From Curvibacter gracilis ATCC BAA-807 (GTDB taxonomy: Bacteria > Pseudomonadota > Gammaproteobacteria > Burkholderiales > Burkholderiaceae_C), in NCBI RefSeq assembly GCF_000518645.1, contig NZ_JADZ01000013.1:184213-248212 (forward strand): a DNA stretch of 64,000 nt, in the 5' to 3' direction. The notes beneath the pieces were generated by a model. That model was not told the DNA's origin and made no database searches. It saw only the letters and a list, made by a program, of their open reading frames with translations. Position numbers and translations under genes: made by a program. Below, one piece after another: positions 40,073 through 48,651 of the stretch (the first letter of the stretch is position 1; every line of letters begins with the position of its first letter).

Positions 40073-41134
40073 ATGAACAAAGTCCAGCTCGGACAAAGCG
40101 ATCTGCACGTCACGCCCATCTGCCTGGGCACCATGACCTTTGGCGAGCAGGTTGACGAGGCCAACGCCCACGCCATCCTGGACCGCTCGCTGGCGGCCGG
40201 CGTCAACTTCCTCGACACCGCCGAGATGTATGCGGTGCCGGCCCGTGCCGAGACCTGCGGCGCCACCGAAACCATCCTCGGCAACTGGTTCGCCAAGAAC
40301 CCGGGTGCTCGCCAGCAGGTGGTGCTGGCCACCAAGGTGGCGGGCCCTTCGCGCGGCATGCCCTGGATCCGCGAGGGGGCCGGCATGACGGCGGCCGACA
40401 TCGCGGCCTCCTGCGAAGGCAGCCTGCGCCGCCTGCAGACCGACGTGATCGATCTCTATCAGATCCACTGGCCCGAACGCAATGTGCCGGCCTTCGGCGC
40501 CATGTACTACGACCCCAGCAAGGAGCGCTCGGTCACCTCGATCCACGAGCAACTCGAGGCCCTGGGCCGCCTGGTGAAGGCGGGCAAGGTGCGCTATGTG
40601 GGTCTGTCCAACGAGACCCCTTATGGCGTGCACGAGTTCGTGCGCCTGGCAGAACAGCATGGCCTGCCCCGCGTGGCCACGGTGCAGAACCCGTACTGTC
40701 TGATCAACCGCAGCTACGAGAACGCTCTGGACGAAAGCTGCCAGCGCCTGAACGTGTCGCTGCTGGCCTATTCGCCGCTGAGCTTCGGGCTGCTGACCGG
40801 CAAGTACGATGCCAGCGGCACCACGGGCCCCGACGCCCCGCAGGACGGGCGCATCGCCCGCTACGAATCGGTGCGCAAGCAGCGCTGGGGCCGCCCCGAG
40901 GCCCTGGTGGCGGCGCGCCGCTACAACGCGCTGGCACGCGAGCATGGCCTCACGCCCACCCAGTTGGCGCTGGCGTTCTGCTACACCAAGTGGCAGGTGG
41001 CCAGCACCATCATCGGCGTGACCTCGGTGGCCCAACTCGACGAAGACCTGGCGGCCTGGGGTACCACGCTGTCGCCCGAGCTGCTGGCCGCCATCGACGC
41101 CATCCGCTGGGAACTGCGCGACCCCGCGATCTGA
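40073..41134 (+). CDS. Aldo/keto reductase, Tas-like
   Basis: 353-residue NADPH-dependent AKR with a TIM-barrel fold. Catalytic tetrad positions are visible: Asp and Tyr in FLDTAEMYAV, Lys in VVLATKVAGP, His in LYQIHWPERN. The cofactor-binding end reads IIGVTSVAQLDEDL. Length and the insert around MPWIREGAGMTAADI match E. coli Tas and relatives rather than short AKRs. GGAG lies six bases before the start. It diverges from the hydrolase gene across a 198-bp spacer that contains a perfect CTGACGTCAG palindrome at 39902-39911. Confidence 0.9.
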   Translation: MNKVQLGQSDLHVTPICLGTMTFGEQVDEANAHAILDRSLAAGVNFLDTAEMYAVPARAETCGATETILGNWFAKNPGARQQVVLATKVAGPSRGMPWIREGAGMTAADIAASCEGSLRRLQTDVIDLYQIHWPERNVPAFGAMYYDPSKERSVTSIHEQLEALGRLVKAGKVRYVGLSNETPYGVHEFVRLAEQHGLPRVATVQNPYCLINRSYENALDESCQRLNVSLLAYSPLSFGLLTGKYDASGTTGPDAPQDGRIARYESVRKQRWGRPEALVAARRYNALAREHGLTPTQLALAFCYTKWQVASTIIGVTSVAQLDEDLAAWGTTLSPELLAAIDAIRWELRDPAI

Positions 41135-41181
41135 TCGACGCGGTCGGCCGAATCGATGGATTCAGGCCGATCCGGTTGAGT

Positions 41182-42612
41182 TCAGGCAGTCGCCTGGGCC
41201 AGCGCCCCAGCCCGCCAGGGTGCGCCGGGTTCGCCCAGGTCCCAGAACAGGCCGGCCATCAGGGCCAGGCCCTCGCGCGCCACCGAGGCCAGCAGGTGCT
41301 CGTTGGGGGCGTGCTGGGCGCAGGCCGGGTACGAGTGCGGCACCCACAGCGTGGGCAGGCCCAGGCCCTCCGAGAAGATGTCATTGGGCAAGGAGCCTGC
41401 CAGGTTGGGCAGCAGGCTGACCGGCTTGCCCGTGCTGGCCTGCATCGAGGCCAGGGCCCAGTCGATCCAGGGGTTGTCCAGGGCCAGCCGGGTGGCGGCG
41501 CAGCTCATGCCCATCTCCAGCCGAACGTCGGTGAAGCCGTGCGCGTCCAGGTGCTCGCGCAGGTGCTTTTCGGCGTTGCGCCAGTCGGTGCCCACCACAA
41601 AACGGAGCTGGCAGTGCGCCACGGCCGAGGCCGGGATGGCGTTGATCGGCCGCACGGCCGAGCCGGCGCCCAGGCCCAGCACCTCCAGCGTGTTCCAGCC
41701 CACCAGGCGCTCGGCCGGCGTCAGGCCTGGTTCGCCCCAGCCGGGGCTGAGGTCGGGGTCGTCGCTACCGCCCCCCACTGGCAGGTCGTGCAGGGCCTGG
41801 CGCAGGCGCTCCGGCGGGGCGGGCGGGCGCAGGGCGGCCACGCGCATCTCGCCTTGGGGGCCGATCAGGCTGGCCACCGCGTGGCTCACGCGGGTGCCCG
41901 GGTTGCTCAGCACGCCGCCCCAGTTGCCGGAGTGGTAGGCCCGCGGGCGGGGCTGCACCTGCAGCGAAAAATTGATGGCGCCCCGCGAGCCCAGGAAGAG
42001 GGTGGGGCGCTCGGCGTGCACCCGCGGGCCGTCGCTGGCCAGGAACAGGTCGGCGCGCAAGGCCTCGCGGTGTTGCTGGCAGAACTCGGCCAGCCCGGGC
42101 GAGCCGGCCTCTTCGCCCATCTCCAGCAGCACGGTCAGGTTGTAGCCCAGGCGCTGCTGGCGGGCCTGCAGGGTGTGGGCCAGGGCGCTGAGGTTGATGC
42201 TGTGCTGGCCCTTGTTGTCGGCCGTGCCACGGCCATACCAGCGATCGCCCTCGACATTCAGTTGCCAGGGGTCCAGGCCTGCGCGCCATTGCGGCGTCTG
42301 GCCATTGACCACATCGCCATGGCCGTAGGTGAGCACCGTGGGGGCCGCCGGGTCTTCGATGCGGCGCGCCAACAGGAACGGGCCGGCACCGGGCACCGGG
42401 TTGGGCAGGATCTGCACCTCGAAGCCCAGCGCCTGCAGCACGGGGCTCATCTCTTCGCTCAGGTAGCCCTGCAGGGCGGCCCGCGAGGCCTCGGTGGCGT
42501 CGGCGCCCAGGTCACTTTCGGTGCGCCAGGCGACCCGGCGCGCCAGGGTGGCGGCCAGGGCGCCGCTGTCGAGTTCGTGGCGGGCTTGCTGGATCAGTTG
42601 GTCTCGGCTCAT
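41182..42612 (-). CDS. M20-family metallopeptidase
   Basis: 476-residue dinuclear zinc peptidase (M20, dipeptidase/carboxypeptidase type). Metal ligands are seen in LTYGHGDVVNGQ, the bridging Asp in YGRGTADNKGQH and the general-base pair in LLEMGEEAGSPG; the dimerisation domain is inserted after residue 200 (FSLQVQPRPRAYHSG). The final His motif lies in YPACAQHAPNEHL. It is 64 bp downstream of the YitT gene on the same strand. Substrate likely small peptides or acylated amino acids; not resolved. Confidence 0.88.
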   Translation of the reverse strand: MSRDQLIQQARHELDSGALAATLARRVAWRTESDLGADATEASRAALQGYLSEEMSPVLQALGFEVQILPNPVPGAGPFLLARRIEDPAAPTVLTYGHGDVVNGQTPQWRAGLDPWQLNVEGDRWYGRGTADNKGQHSINLSALAHTLQARQQRLGYNLTVLLEMGEEAGSPGLAEFCQQHREALRADLFLASDGPRVHAERPTLFLGSRGAINFSLQVQPRPRAYHSGNWGGVLSNPGTRVSHAVASLIGPQGEMRVAALRPPAPPERLRQALHDLPVGGGSDDPDLSPGWGEPGLTPAERLVGWNTLEVLGLGAGSAVRPINAIPASAVAHCQLRFVVGTDWRNAEKHLREHLDAHGFTDVRLEMGMSCAATRLALDNPWIDWALASMQASTGKPVSLLPNLAGSLPNDIFSEGLGLPTLWVPHSYPACAQHAPNEHLLASVAREGLALMAGLFWDLGEPGAPWRAGALAQATA

Positions 42613-42676
42613 GTCGGGCTTTCAGTGAGGTGGGTGGGCCTCCCCGACGCCCGAGCGGGCAGAACGGCGGGGCGGG

Positions 42677-43390
42677 TCAGGATCCGATGTAGCGGTCCTT
42701 GCGGTGGTTCATGGTCAGGATCAGGTTCAGCACCACGGCGCCGGCCACCGACAGGGCCACATTGGGCAGGGGGGCGGTCCACAGGGCCAGCAGCAGGATG
42801 GCGCAGTCGATGGCCATCTGGATGTGGCCGGCCTTCCAGCCCCGGCTTTCCTGCAGGTAGAAGGCCAGGATGCCGACCCCGCCCAGGCTGGCGCGGTGGC
42901 GGAACAGCATCAGAAAGCCGACGCCCAGCAGCACGCCACCGAGCACGCTGGCGTAGATCGGGTCGAGTTGGGCAAAACTGATCCAGTGCGGGGTCCATTC
43001 GGCCAACAGCGACAGCAGGGCCACCGCCGCAATCGTCTTGAGCACGAAGGCACGCTCCATGCGCTTCCAGGCCAGCACGTAAAAGGGCAGGTTGAGCACG
43101 AAGAACACCTTGCCGAAGCTGATGCCGCTGGCGTAGTGCACGATGAAGGCCAGCCCGGCCATGCCCCCCGTCAGCAGGTGGTCGTGCCCGTAGATGGCCA
43201 CGCCCAGGGCGATCAGCAAGGTGGCCGAGAACAGTGCAAAAGCGTCTTCCGTGAGGCTGTGGGGCGCCACGCCGCTGACGGGGGAGCTGGGCGCAGGCGC
43301 TGCGGCTGGGGTGGATGCCGGGGGGGATTCCGGTTGCGGCATCGGCGCTGCGATCGCCACCGATGTCTGGGCAGGTTCTGGGGTGTTCAT
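42677..43390 (-). CDS. YitT-family membrane protein
   Basis: 237 residues. After a Pro/Ala-rich cytoplasmic head (to about residue 45), there are five or six hydrophobic segments, with YitT-like features GHDHLLTGGMAGLAFIVHYA, GKVFFVLNLPFYVLAWKRM and GVGFLMLFRHRASLGGVGIL. It lacks the C-terminal DUF2179 domain found in Bacillus YitT proteins. Start MNTPEPAQ at 43390; an in-frame start at 43483 adds an unlikely stretch. Transport function presumed, substrate unknown. Confidence 0.85.
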   Translation of the reverse strand: MNTPEPAQTSVAIAAPMPQPESPPASTPAAAPAPSSPVSGVAPHSLTEDAFALFSATLLIALGVAIYGHDHLLTGGMAGLAFIVHYASGISFGKVFFVLNLPFYVLAWKRMERAFVLKTIAAVALLSLLAEWTPHWISFAQLDPIYASVLGGVLLGVGFLMLFRHRASLGGVGILAFYLQESRGWKAGHIQMAIDCAILLLALWTAPLPNVALSVAGAVVLNLILTMNHRKDRYIGS

Positions 43391-43570
43391 GGCGAGGATT
43401 CTCCGCAAAGTCGTGCACGGCCTGCAGCAAGAGCGGGGCCAGGCCGTGGAAAGCCGGGTAGCAGACCACAGGGCGCTGCCCATGGACGTGATCCGGATCA
43501 GACTTTGTCGGAAATGCGGGGTTCGGCCTGCCGTGCCGCATCGCTGCCGAAGGGGATGTCATGCCCGGCC

Positions 43571-44551
43571 TCACTCCAATGTCAGGTGGGCGCGTGCCGC
43601 GGCGGCACGGAACTGGGTGATCTCCTGCTCCATCAGGCGGGTCATGGTGGCCGGGTCCTGGTACACCGGCTCCAGGGCCTGGGCGCGGAACTGCTTTTGC
43701 ACCTCCGGCAGGGCCATCACCGCACGCAGCTCACGGCCCAGGCGCTCCAGCACGGGCGCAGGGGTGCCGGCCGGTGCGGCCATGGCATACCAGCCCTCGA
43801 AGCTGGCGTCGGGCAGGCCCAGCTCGGTCAGCGTGGGCACCTGGGGCAGCGAGCTCACGCGCACGCGGCTGGGGGTGGCCAGCGCGCGCAGCTTGCCTGC
43901 CTTGATCAATGGGCCGGCACTGGCCACGGTGTCGAAGGTGGCCTCCACCTCGCCCGACATCAGAGCCGTGCTGACCTGGGCGCTGCCCTTGTAGGGGATG
44001 TCTTGCAGGGTGACGCCCGCGCTCAAGCCCAGCAACAGGCCGGCCAGGTGCGGTGCGGTGGCGCTGCCGTAGGTGGCATAGCGCACCGATCCGGCTTGGC
44101 GTCGGGCCGCGTTCAGCAACTCCGGCAGGGTCTTGAAGGGCGACTGGGCCGGCACCACCACCACCAGCGGGGCCCGGGCCAGCACCGCCACGGCGCTGAG
44201 GTCCTTGAAAGGGTCGTAATTCAGGCGGGGCTTCAGGGCCGGGTTCACCGAGAAGGTGGTGGAGCCCGACACCAACAGGGTGTAGCCGTCCGGCGCGGCC
44301 CGGGTCACGGCCTCGGTGCCGATCAGGGTGGAGGCCCCGGGCTTGTTGTCGATCACCACCGCCTGGCCCAGGCGGGGCGCCAGGGCTTGGCCCATGGCCC
44401 GGCCCACGATGTCGGTGCCGCCCCCCGGCGGGAAGGGCACCACGATGCGCACCGATCGGCTGGGCCAGGGCTCTGCCGCCGCCAGGGCGGTCTGGCTCAG
44501 GCCGGTACAGCCGGCCAGGGCCAGGAGGGAGAGGGCGCAGCGGCGTTTCAT
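43571..44551 (-). CDS. Tripartite tricarboxylate transporter (Bug family) binding receptor
   Basis: 326-residue periplasmic Bug protein. The signal peptide MKRRCALSLLALAGCTG is cleaved near TALAAA. The mature start WPSRSVRIVVPFPPGGGTDI is the hallmark of the family, followed by GQAVVIDNKPGASTLIG, LNYDPFKDLSAVAVLA and QVPTLTELGLPDASFEGWYA. Bug proteins bind carboxylates such as citrate or nicotinate. TctA/TctB membrane parts are not adjacent, so it is an orphan receptor here. A divergent LysR regulator 164 bp away probably controls it. Confidence 0.92.
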   Translation of the reverse strand: MKRRCALSLLALAGCTGLSQTALAAAEPWPSRSVRIVVPFPPGGGTDIVGRAMGQALAPRLGQAVVIDNKPGASTLIGTEAVTRAAPDGYTLLVSGSTTFSVNPALKPRLNYDPFKDLSAVAVLARAPLVVVVPAQSPFKTLPELLNAARRQAGSVRYATYGSATAPHLAGLLLGLSAGVTLQDIPYKGSAQVSTALMSGEVEATFDTVASAGPLIKAGKLRALATPSRVRVSSLPQVPTLTELGLPDASFEGWYAMAAPAGTPAPVLERLGRELRAVMALPEVQKQFRAQALEPVYQDPATMTRLMEQEITQFRAAAARAHLTLE

Positions 44552-44680
44552 GGCATTCCTTTTCTGCCGCAAGGGGGCGGCGAGGCTCAACAGGGGGGAT
44601 GAAGACTGGCTGGCCTCCATTAGAAGCCGATTGAGGGTTTGTCAGGGCATGGAACATGCTTGCTCTCATTAGAGAATTCA

Positions 44681-44698
44681 CAAGGCATCGTTGCCTTG
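44681..44698. promoter_or_regulatory. Candidate LysR operator
   Basis: CAAGGCA-TCGT-TGCCTTG is a perfect 7-bp inverted repeat in the spacer between the Bug gene and the LysR gene, 17 bp before the regulator start. Position fits an autoregulatory recognition site; the T-N11-A LysR rule is loosely met. Binding is inferred. Confidence 0.5.
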
Positions 44699-44715
44699 AT
44701 CAGAACGTATTGCGC

Positions 44716-45678
44716 ATGAGGACCTCCGTGAAACTGCCTTTGTTCAGCCTGCCCTTGCGCTACTTCGTGGTGGTGGCCCGCACCCGCAGCGTGAGCGAGG
44801 CGGCGCGCCAGCTGCATGTTGCGGCTTCGGCGGTGAGCCGCCAGATCAGCCTGTTGGAAGACGCGCTGGGCCTGGCGCTGTTCGAGCGCGCGCACCGGGG
44901 CATGACGCCCACCCCGGCGGGCGAGCGCCTGCTGGCCCACCTGTCGTCTGCCAGCGAAGAGGGGCAGTTTGTGCTGGAGCAACTGGGCGGGCTGGCCGGC
45001 CGGGTGCGGGTGCGTCTGGCCTGCACCGAGGGCTTTGCCGCGGGCTTCATGGCCGGGGCGCTGCAGGCGTTTCGGCAGGCCCACCCGGGGGCCCAACTGG
45101 CGCTGCAGGTGGTGGCGCCCGACCAGGTCAACCAACTGCTGCGCCAGGGCGAGGTGGACCTGGGGCTCAAGTACAGCCTCAGCCCGGAAAAAGACGCCGA
45201 GGTGCTGCACACCGTGCTGGCGCCAGTGCTGGCCGTGATGCGCCCCACCCACCCGCTGGCGGCCAAGGACCGCGTGCGGCTGGCCGACGCCGTGCGCTAT
45301 CCACTGCTGCTGGGCGAGCCCGGCACCACCAGCCGGCGCCTGTTCGACCAGGGTTGTGCCTTGCAGGGCTTGCATTACGCACCGGCCATGGTGAGCAATT
45401 TCTCACCCACGCTGCTGTCGATGATGGGCGAGCTGGACCTGATGCCCGCCGGCTACCTGACGGTGTCCCACGCCGTGGCGCAAGGGCAGCTCAAGGCCGT
45501 GCCCTTTGCCGAGCCGGGCCTGCAGCAGCGACGCCTGTGCCTGCTGGCGCAAAGCGGGCGGGCTTTGCTGCCCCCGGTGCAGGCCCTGGCCGAGCTGCTG
45601 GTGGCCGGCGTGGGGCAGTTTGGCAAACGCAAGGTGCGTGCCCGGGTGCCGCGCCGCCCGCCGGTGGCCGCGGCGTAA
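44716..45678 (+). CDS. LysR-family transcriptional regulator
   Basis: 320-residue LTTR. The N-terminal winged helix-turn-helix reads LPLRYFVVVARTRSVSEAAR, QLHVAASAVSRQISLLEDAL and LGLALFERAHRGMTPT. A substrate-binding domain follows (VRVRLACTEGFAAGFMAG). Starts at 44716 (ATG) or 44728 (GTG, with GAGGA five bases upstream) are both possible. It is divergent from the Bug receptor, a common regulator-target layout. The effector is presumably a carboxylate related to the receptor ligand. Confidence 0.9.
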   Translation: MRTSVKLPLFSLPLRYFVVVARTRSVSEAARQLHVAASAVSRQISLLEDALGLALFERAHRGMTPTPAGERLLAHLSSASEEGQFVLEQLGGLAGRVRVRLACTEGFAAGFMAGALQAFRQAHPGAQLALQVVAPDQVNQLLRQGEVDLGLKYSLSPEKDAEVLHTVLAPVLAVMRPTHPLAAKDRVRLADAVRYPLLLGEPGTTSRRLFDQGCALQGLHYAPAMVSNFSPTLLSMMGELDLMPAGYLTVSHAVAQGQLKAVPFAEPGLQQRRLCLLAQSGRALLPPVQALAELLVAGVGQFGKRKVRARVPRRPPVAAA

Positions 45679-45725
45679 CATGTCGACCCTGTTGTTTGCC
45701 GGGCCGTCAGGGCCTGGTTATTGCC

Positions 45726-46217
45726 ATGGCCAAGAAAGAACACGTCTCCGAAACACCCGCCACCCAGTGGCTCAAGGCACACCGTGTGGCCTACACCGAG
45801 CACCCCTACGAGTACCTGGAGCATGGCGGCGCCCTGCACAGCGCCGAGGTGCTGGGGCAAGACCCCTACACCGTGGTCAAGACCCTGATCATGCAGGACC
45901 AGGACGCCAAGCCCCTGGTGGTGCTGATGCATGGCAACCGCAAGGTGTCGACCAAGAACCTGGCGCGTCAGATCGGTGCCAAGTCGGTCGAGCCCTGCGC
46001 CCCCGAGGTGGCCAACCGCCACAGCGGCTACCTGGTGGGGGGCACCTCGCCCTTTGGCACGCGCAAACAGATGCCGGTGTACATCGAGGAAACCATCCTG
46101 GGCCTGCCCCGCATCTGCATCAACGGGGGGCGCCGAGGTTTTCTGGTCGGCATCGACCCCCAGGTCTGCGTGGCCCAGTTGGGTGCCCGGCCGGTGCAGT
46201 GCGCGCTGGCAGAATGA
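45726..46217 (+). CDS. ybaK: Cys-tRNA(Pro)/Cys-tRNA(Cys) deacylase YbaK
   Basis: 163-residue editing-domain protein that hydrolyses mischarged Cys-tRNA(Pro). The N-terminus has TPATQWLKAHRVAYTEHPYEY; the catalytic Lys lies in TVVKTLIMQDQD. GTSPFGTRKQMPVYIEE and INGGRRGFLVGIDP are strong family motifs. Complete length. It starts 47 bp after the LysR gene and ends just before a terminator. Confidence 0.92.
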   Translation: MAKKEHVSETPATQWLKAHRVAYTEHPYEYLEHGGALHSAEVLGQDPYTVVKTLIMQDQDAKPLVVLMHGNRKVSTKNLARQIGAKSVEPCAPEVANRHSGYLVGGTSPFGTRKQMPVYIEETILGLPRICINGGRRGFLVGIDPQVCVAQLGARPVQCALAE

Positions 46218-46225
46218 GTGGTTGG

Positions 46226-46264
46226 ATCCTGACCGGGCCGCCGTCGCACCCGGGTCAGGGCTTT
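46226..46264 (+). terminator. Terminator between ybaK and plsY
   Basis: Stem CCTGACC (46226-46232) with GGTCAGG (46251-46257), then a GC pair and five T (46260-46264). The plsY start is only 27 bp beyond, too close for a normal promoter, so read-through or a promoter overlapping the hairpin would be needed. Confidence 0.7.
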
Positions 46265-46291
46265 TTGCAGATTGCACAGAGGTAGAACAAG

Positions 46292-46924
46292 TTGGAGATT
46301 CTTTACACACTGGCGGCCACGCTGTTGGCCTACCTGCTCGGATCGCTGTCGTTTGCCGTCATCGTGAGCCACGTGATGGGCCTGAACGACCCACGCACCT
46401 ACGGCAGCAAGAACCCGGGCGCCACCAATGTGCTGCGCTCGGGCAGCAAGGCGGCGGCTGTCGTCACGCTCTTGCTTGATGCGCTCAAGGGCTGGCTGCC
46501 CGTGGTGCTGGTGCGCTGGTATGGCCGCCACTGGGGCCTGGACGACGGCACGGTGGCCCTGGTGGGGCTGGCGGCCTTTCTGGGCCACCTGTACCCGGTG
46601 TTCTTCCGCTTCCAGGGCGGCAAGGGCGTGGCCACGGCCCTGGGCGTGCTGTTTGGTGTGGACGCTGTTCTGGGCCTGGCGGCCGGGGCGATCTGGCTGT
46701 TGATGGCGGTGGTGTTCCGCTATTCCTCGCTGTCGTCGCTGACGGCGGCCGTCGCGGCGCCCCTGGTCTATGTGCTGGCCAGCGGCACGGCCTGGTATGC
46801 CGAGACGCCTGTGTTGCTGGCCCTGGTGGCCATGGCGGCCTTGCTGGTCTATCGGCACCGCGAAAACATCCAGCGCCTGCTGGCCGGCACCGAGTCGCGG
46901 CTGGGGCAGAAGAAAAAGCCCTGA
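46292..46924 (+). CDS. plsY: Glycerol-3-phosphate acyltransferase PlsY
   Basis: 210-residue inner-membrane acyltransferase using acyl-phosphate to make lysophosphatidate. The three PlsY loops are visible: LAYLLGSLSFAVIVS, YGSKNPGATNVLRSG and RFQGGKGVATALGVL; five hydrophobic segments. The start is a TTG at 46292, with AGAGGT eight bases upstream; there is no suitable ATG before the first conserved helix. It converges on the HD-type gene. Confidence 0.92.
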   Translation: MEILYTLAATLLAYLLGSLSFAVIVSHVMGLNDPRTYGSKNPGATNVLRSGSKAAAVVTLLLDALKGWLPVVLVRWYGRHWGLDDGTVALVGLAAFLGHLYPVFFRFQGGKGVATALGVLFGVDAVLGLAAGAIWLLMAVVFRYSSLSSLTAAVAAPLVYVLASGTAWYAETPVLLALVAMAALLVYRHRENIQRLLAGTESRLGQKKKP

Positions 46925-46962
46925 GCGCGCGGGCCCGCGGCCGGCCGCCGCGCGTGGGCCGG

Positions 46963-47955
46963 TCAGCCGCTGCGGGGCAGTTGCGAGCGCGCCACCGAGA
47001 TCATCACCGCGTGGTTGATCATGAGCTTGACCGCATCCGAAGGCACGGCCGCCTGGATGCGTTGCTCGCCCAGCGCAATGTTGCGCAGGCGGGGGTGGGG
47101 GTAAGGTTCGCCGCGCGGGTCGATGAGGCTGGCCACCAAGGGCTGGTTGAGTTGAGCGGTGCGCCTCAGCACCACGGCCAGATCCTGGTTTTCGAGCCTC
47201 ACATAGGTGCCGGGCGGGCACAGGCCCACGTGCCGCACCAGGGCTTGGGCCACGTCGTCATGGCGCCCCTGGCTGGCGCTGATGACGGCGCGCAAGGAGT
47301 CGGTCACGCTGCGACCGGGGCGTGAGCGCCGCGGGCTGATCATGGCAGCGTAGCGATCGGTCACCTGCAGGATGTGGGTCAGGCGCACCACCGGGTCGGG
47401 GACGCTGCCGGGCAGCGTCAGGGGCAGGTTCTCGTGGTGCGAGGCCACGATCGCCAGCCAGAGTTCGTCCTTGATGCCCACGCGCGCCAGCAGCATGCAG
47501 CTTTTGACCGAGTGGGCGTCGATGTTGGTCTGCTGCTCGACCGAGGGGCGCGTGGTCTGTTCGGCCAGTTCGTCCTGCAGCGCCGTCATGGCGATGTTCA
47601 TCGTCAGGGCCGCCGCCACCAGGCTGTCGCGTTGCTCGGTGGGCAGTTGCAACTCCAGGGCGATGATGTGGCACAGCGCCGCGCACACCAGGGAGTGGGT
47701 GGTGCTGTAGCCCGCGATCGAGGTGCCCGCCATCTGGAACAGCAGGTACAGCGCGGTGTCGGCATCCTCTTCGAGCAGGTCCTGCATCCAGCGGTCGTGC
47801 TGCCGCAGTTTCTGATGAAAGCCTTCGACGTTGTCAGGCACGGCCAGCAGCATGCCCAGGCCGGACTCCAGGTCGCTCCATTGGCTCAGCAGGTCCTCGT
47901 AGCTTTCGCTCGGGCCATCCTGGGCCAGGTGCATGGGCAGGGTATCGCCGCTCAC
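46963..47955 (-). CDS. HD-GYP-derived protein with degenerate catalytic site
   Basis: 330-residue soluble protein. The HD-GYP framework is recognisable: YSTTHSLVCAAL (His87), DAHSVKSCMLL (His148), ASHHENLPL (His173-His174-Glu175) and VTDRYAAMISPRRSRPGRS. However, the HD dyad of the LLHDIGK motif is replaced by LTMNIA (Met-Asn near 119-120) and there is no GYP. c-di-GMP phosphodiesterase activity is therefore unlikely; binding or scaffolding is more plausible. A beta-rich tail follows the HD part (YVRLENQDLAVVLRR). The start overlaps the protease stop by 4 bp. Confidence 0.75.
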   Translation of the reverse strand: MSGDTLPMHLAQDGPSESYEDLLSQWSDLESGLGMLLAVPDNVEGFHQKLRQHDRWMQDLLEEDADTALYLLFQMAGTSIAGYSTTHSLVCAALCHIIALELQLPTEQRDSLVAAALTMNIAMTALQDELAEQTTRPSVEQQTNIDAHSVKSCMLLARVGIKDELWLAIVASHHENLPLTLPGSVPDPVVRLTHILQVTDRYAAMISPRRSRPGRSVTDSLRAVISASQGRHDDVAQALVRHVGLCPPGTYVRLENQDLAVVLRRTAQLNQPLVASLIDPRGEPYPHPRLRNIALGEQRIQAAVPSDAVKLMINHAVMISVARSQLPRSG

Positions 47956-48641
47956 AGCCGTTTTTCCAGCACCATCTGGTCACTGACCCGGTGCATCTGG
48001 AACCGATCCAGGAAGCTGTTGCCCAGCAGCACCACAGGCATGGGCTGGGGGGTGACCACAGCGTCCACGTCGAACACTTCGACATCGCCGATGCGCACGC
48101 TGTGCAACTGGATGCGCCAGCCCTGCGCGGTGCCATTGGCGGTCTGCATCTGCACCGGCTGGCCACCGAGGAAGGCCAGGCCCATGCGCTCGGCATCGGG
48201 CCGGCCGATGGACACCACGGTGGCCCCGGTGTCGACCACGAACTGCATGATCTGACCATTGATGCTGCCCTGGCTCTTGAAGTGGCCGGCGCTGTCCGAG
48301 GTCAGGGTGATGCGTTTGCCGTTGGCCGGGCGGGCCACGGCGCTGCCGGGTTTGACCTGCACCGGCGACTCACCCAGGCGCAGCGTGAAGCGCTGGCCGT
48401 CCTGCTCGAGCAGGGCGCTGTCCTTGTCGAGCGACACCAGCCGCACGCCCTGAAAGGTTTCGCCCGGGGCCACGGCCTTGGGCGCGGAGGCGCCCACCAG
48501 CAGCAAGGCCCGTCCGCCCAGGATGCCCGAGAGCACCACCTGGGCCGTGGCAGGCAGGCTCAGGCCCAGGGCCAGCCCCATCAGGGCCAGGCCGACAAGC
48601 CGGAGCCGCAGTGAGGGGGGCGGCATGGACCGATGGGGCAT
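47952..48641 (-). CDS. Retropepsin-like aspartic protease (clan AA, TIGR02281 type)
   Basis: 229-residue secreted or periplasm-facing protein. A hydrophobic N-terminus (LRLRLVGLALMGLALGLSL) ending ATAQ is a likely signal peptide. The single aspartic motif VVDTGATVVSIG (Asp137) is of retropepsin type, so the active form would be a dimer. Then come MGLAFLGGQPVQMQTANG and VLLGNSFLDRFQM, both typical of the family. Starts at 48641 and 48626 are both possible. It lies 10 bp after yajQ and overlaps the HD gene, forming a three-gene operon. Confidence 0.85.
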   Translation of the reverse strand: MPHRSMPPPSLRLRLVGLALMGLALGLSLPATAQVVLSGILGGRALLLVGASAPKAVAPGETFQGVRLVSLDKDSALLEQDGQRFTLRLGESPVQVKPGSAVARPANGKRITLTSDSAGHFKSQGSINGQIMQFVVDTGATVVSIGRPDAERMGLAFLGGQPVQMQTANGTAQGWRIQLHSVRIGDVEVFDVDAVVTPQPMPVVLLGNSFLDRFQMHRVSDQMVLEKRL

Positions 48642-48651
48642 GCGCAGCAGA

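Noticed and set aside
43485..43503. TPP riboswitch-like CTGATCCGGATCA upstream of yitT
   Set aside because: The partner CTGAGA element and the 3' closing stem are absent; the palindrome explains the resemblance.
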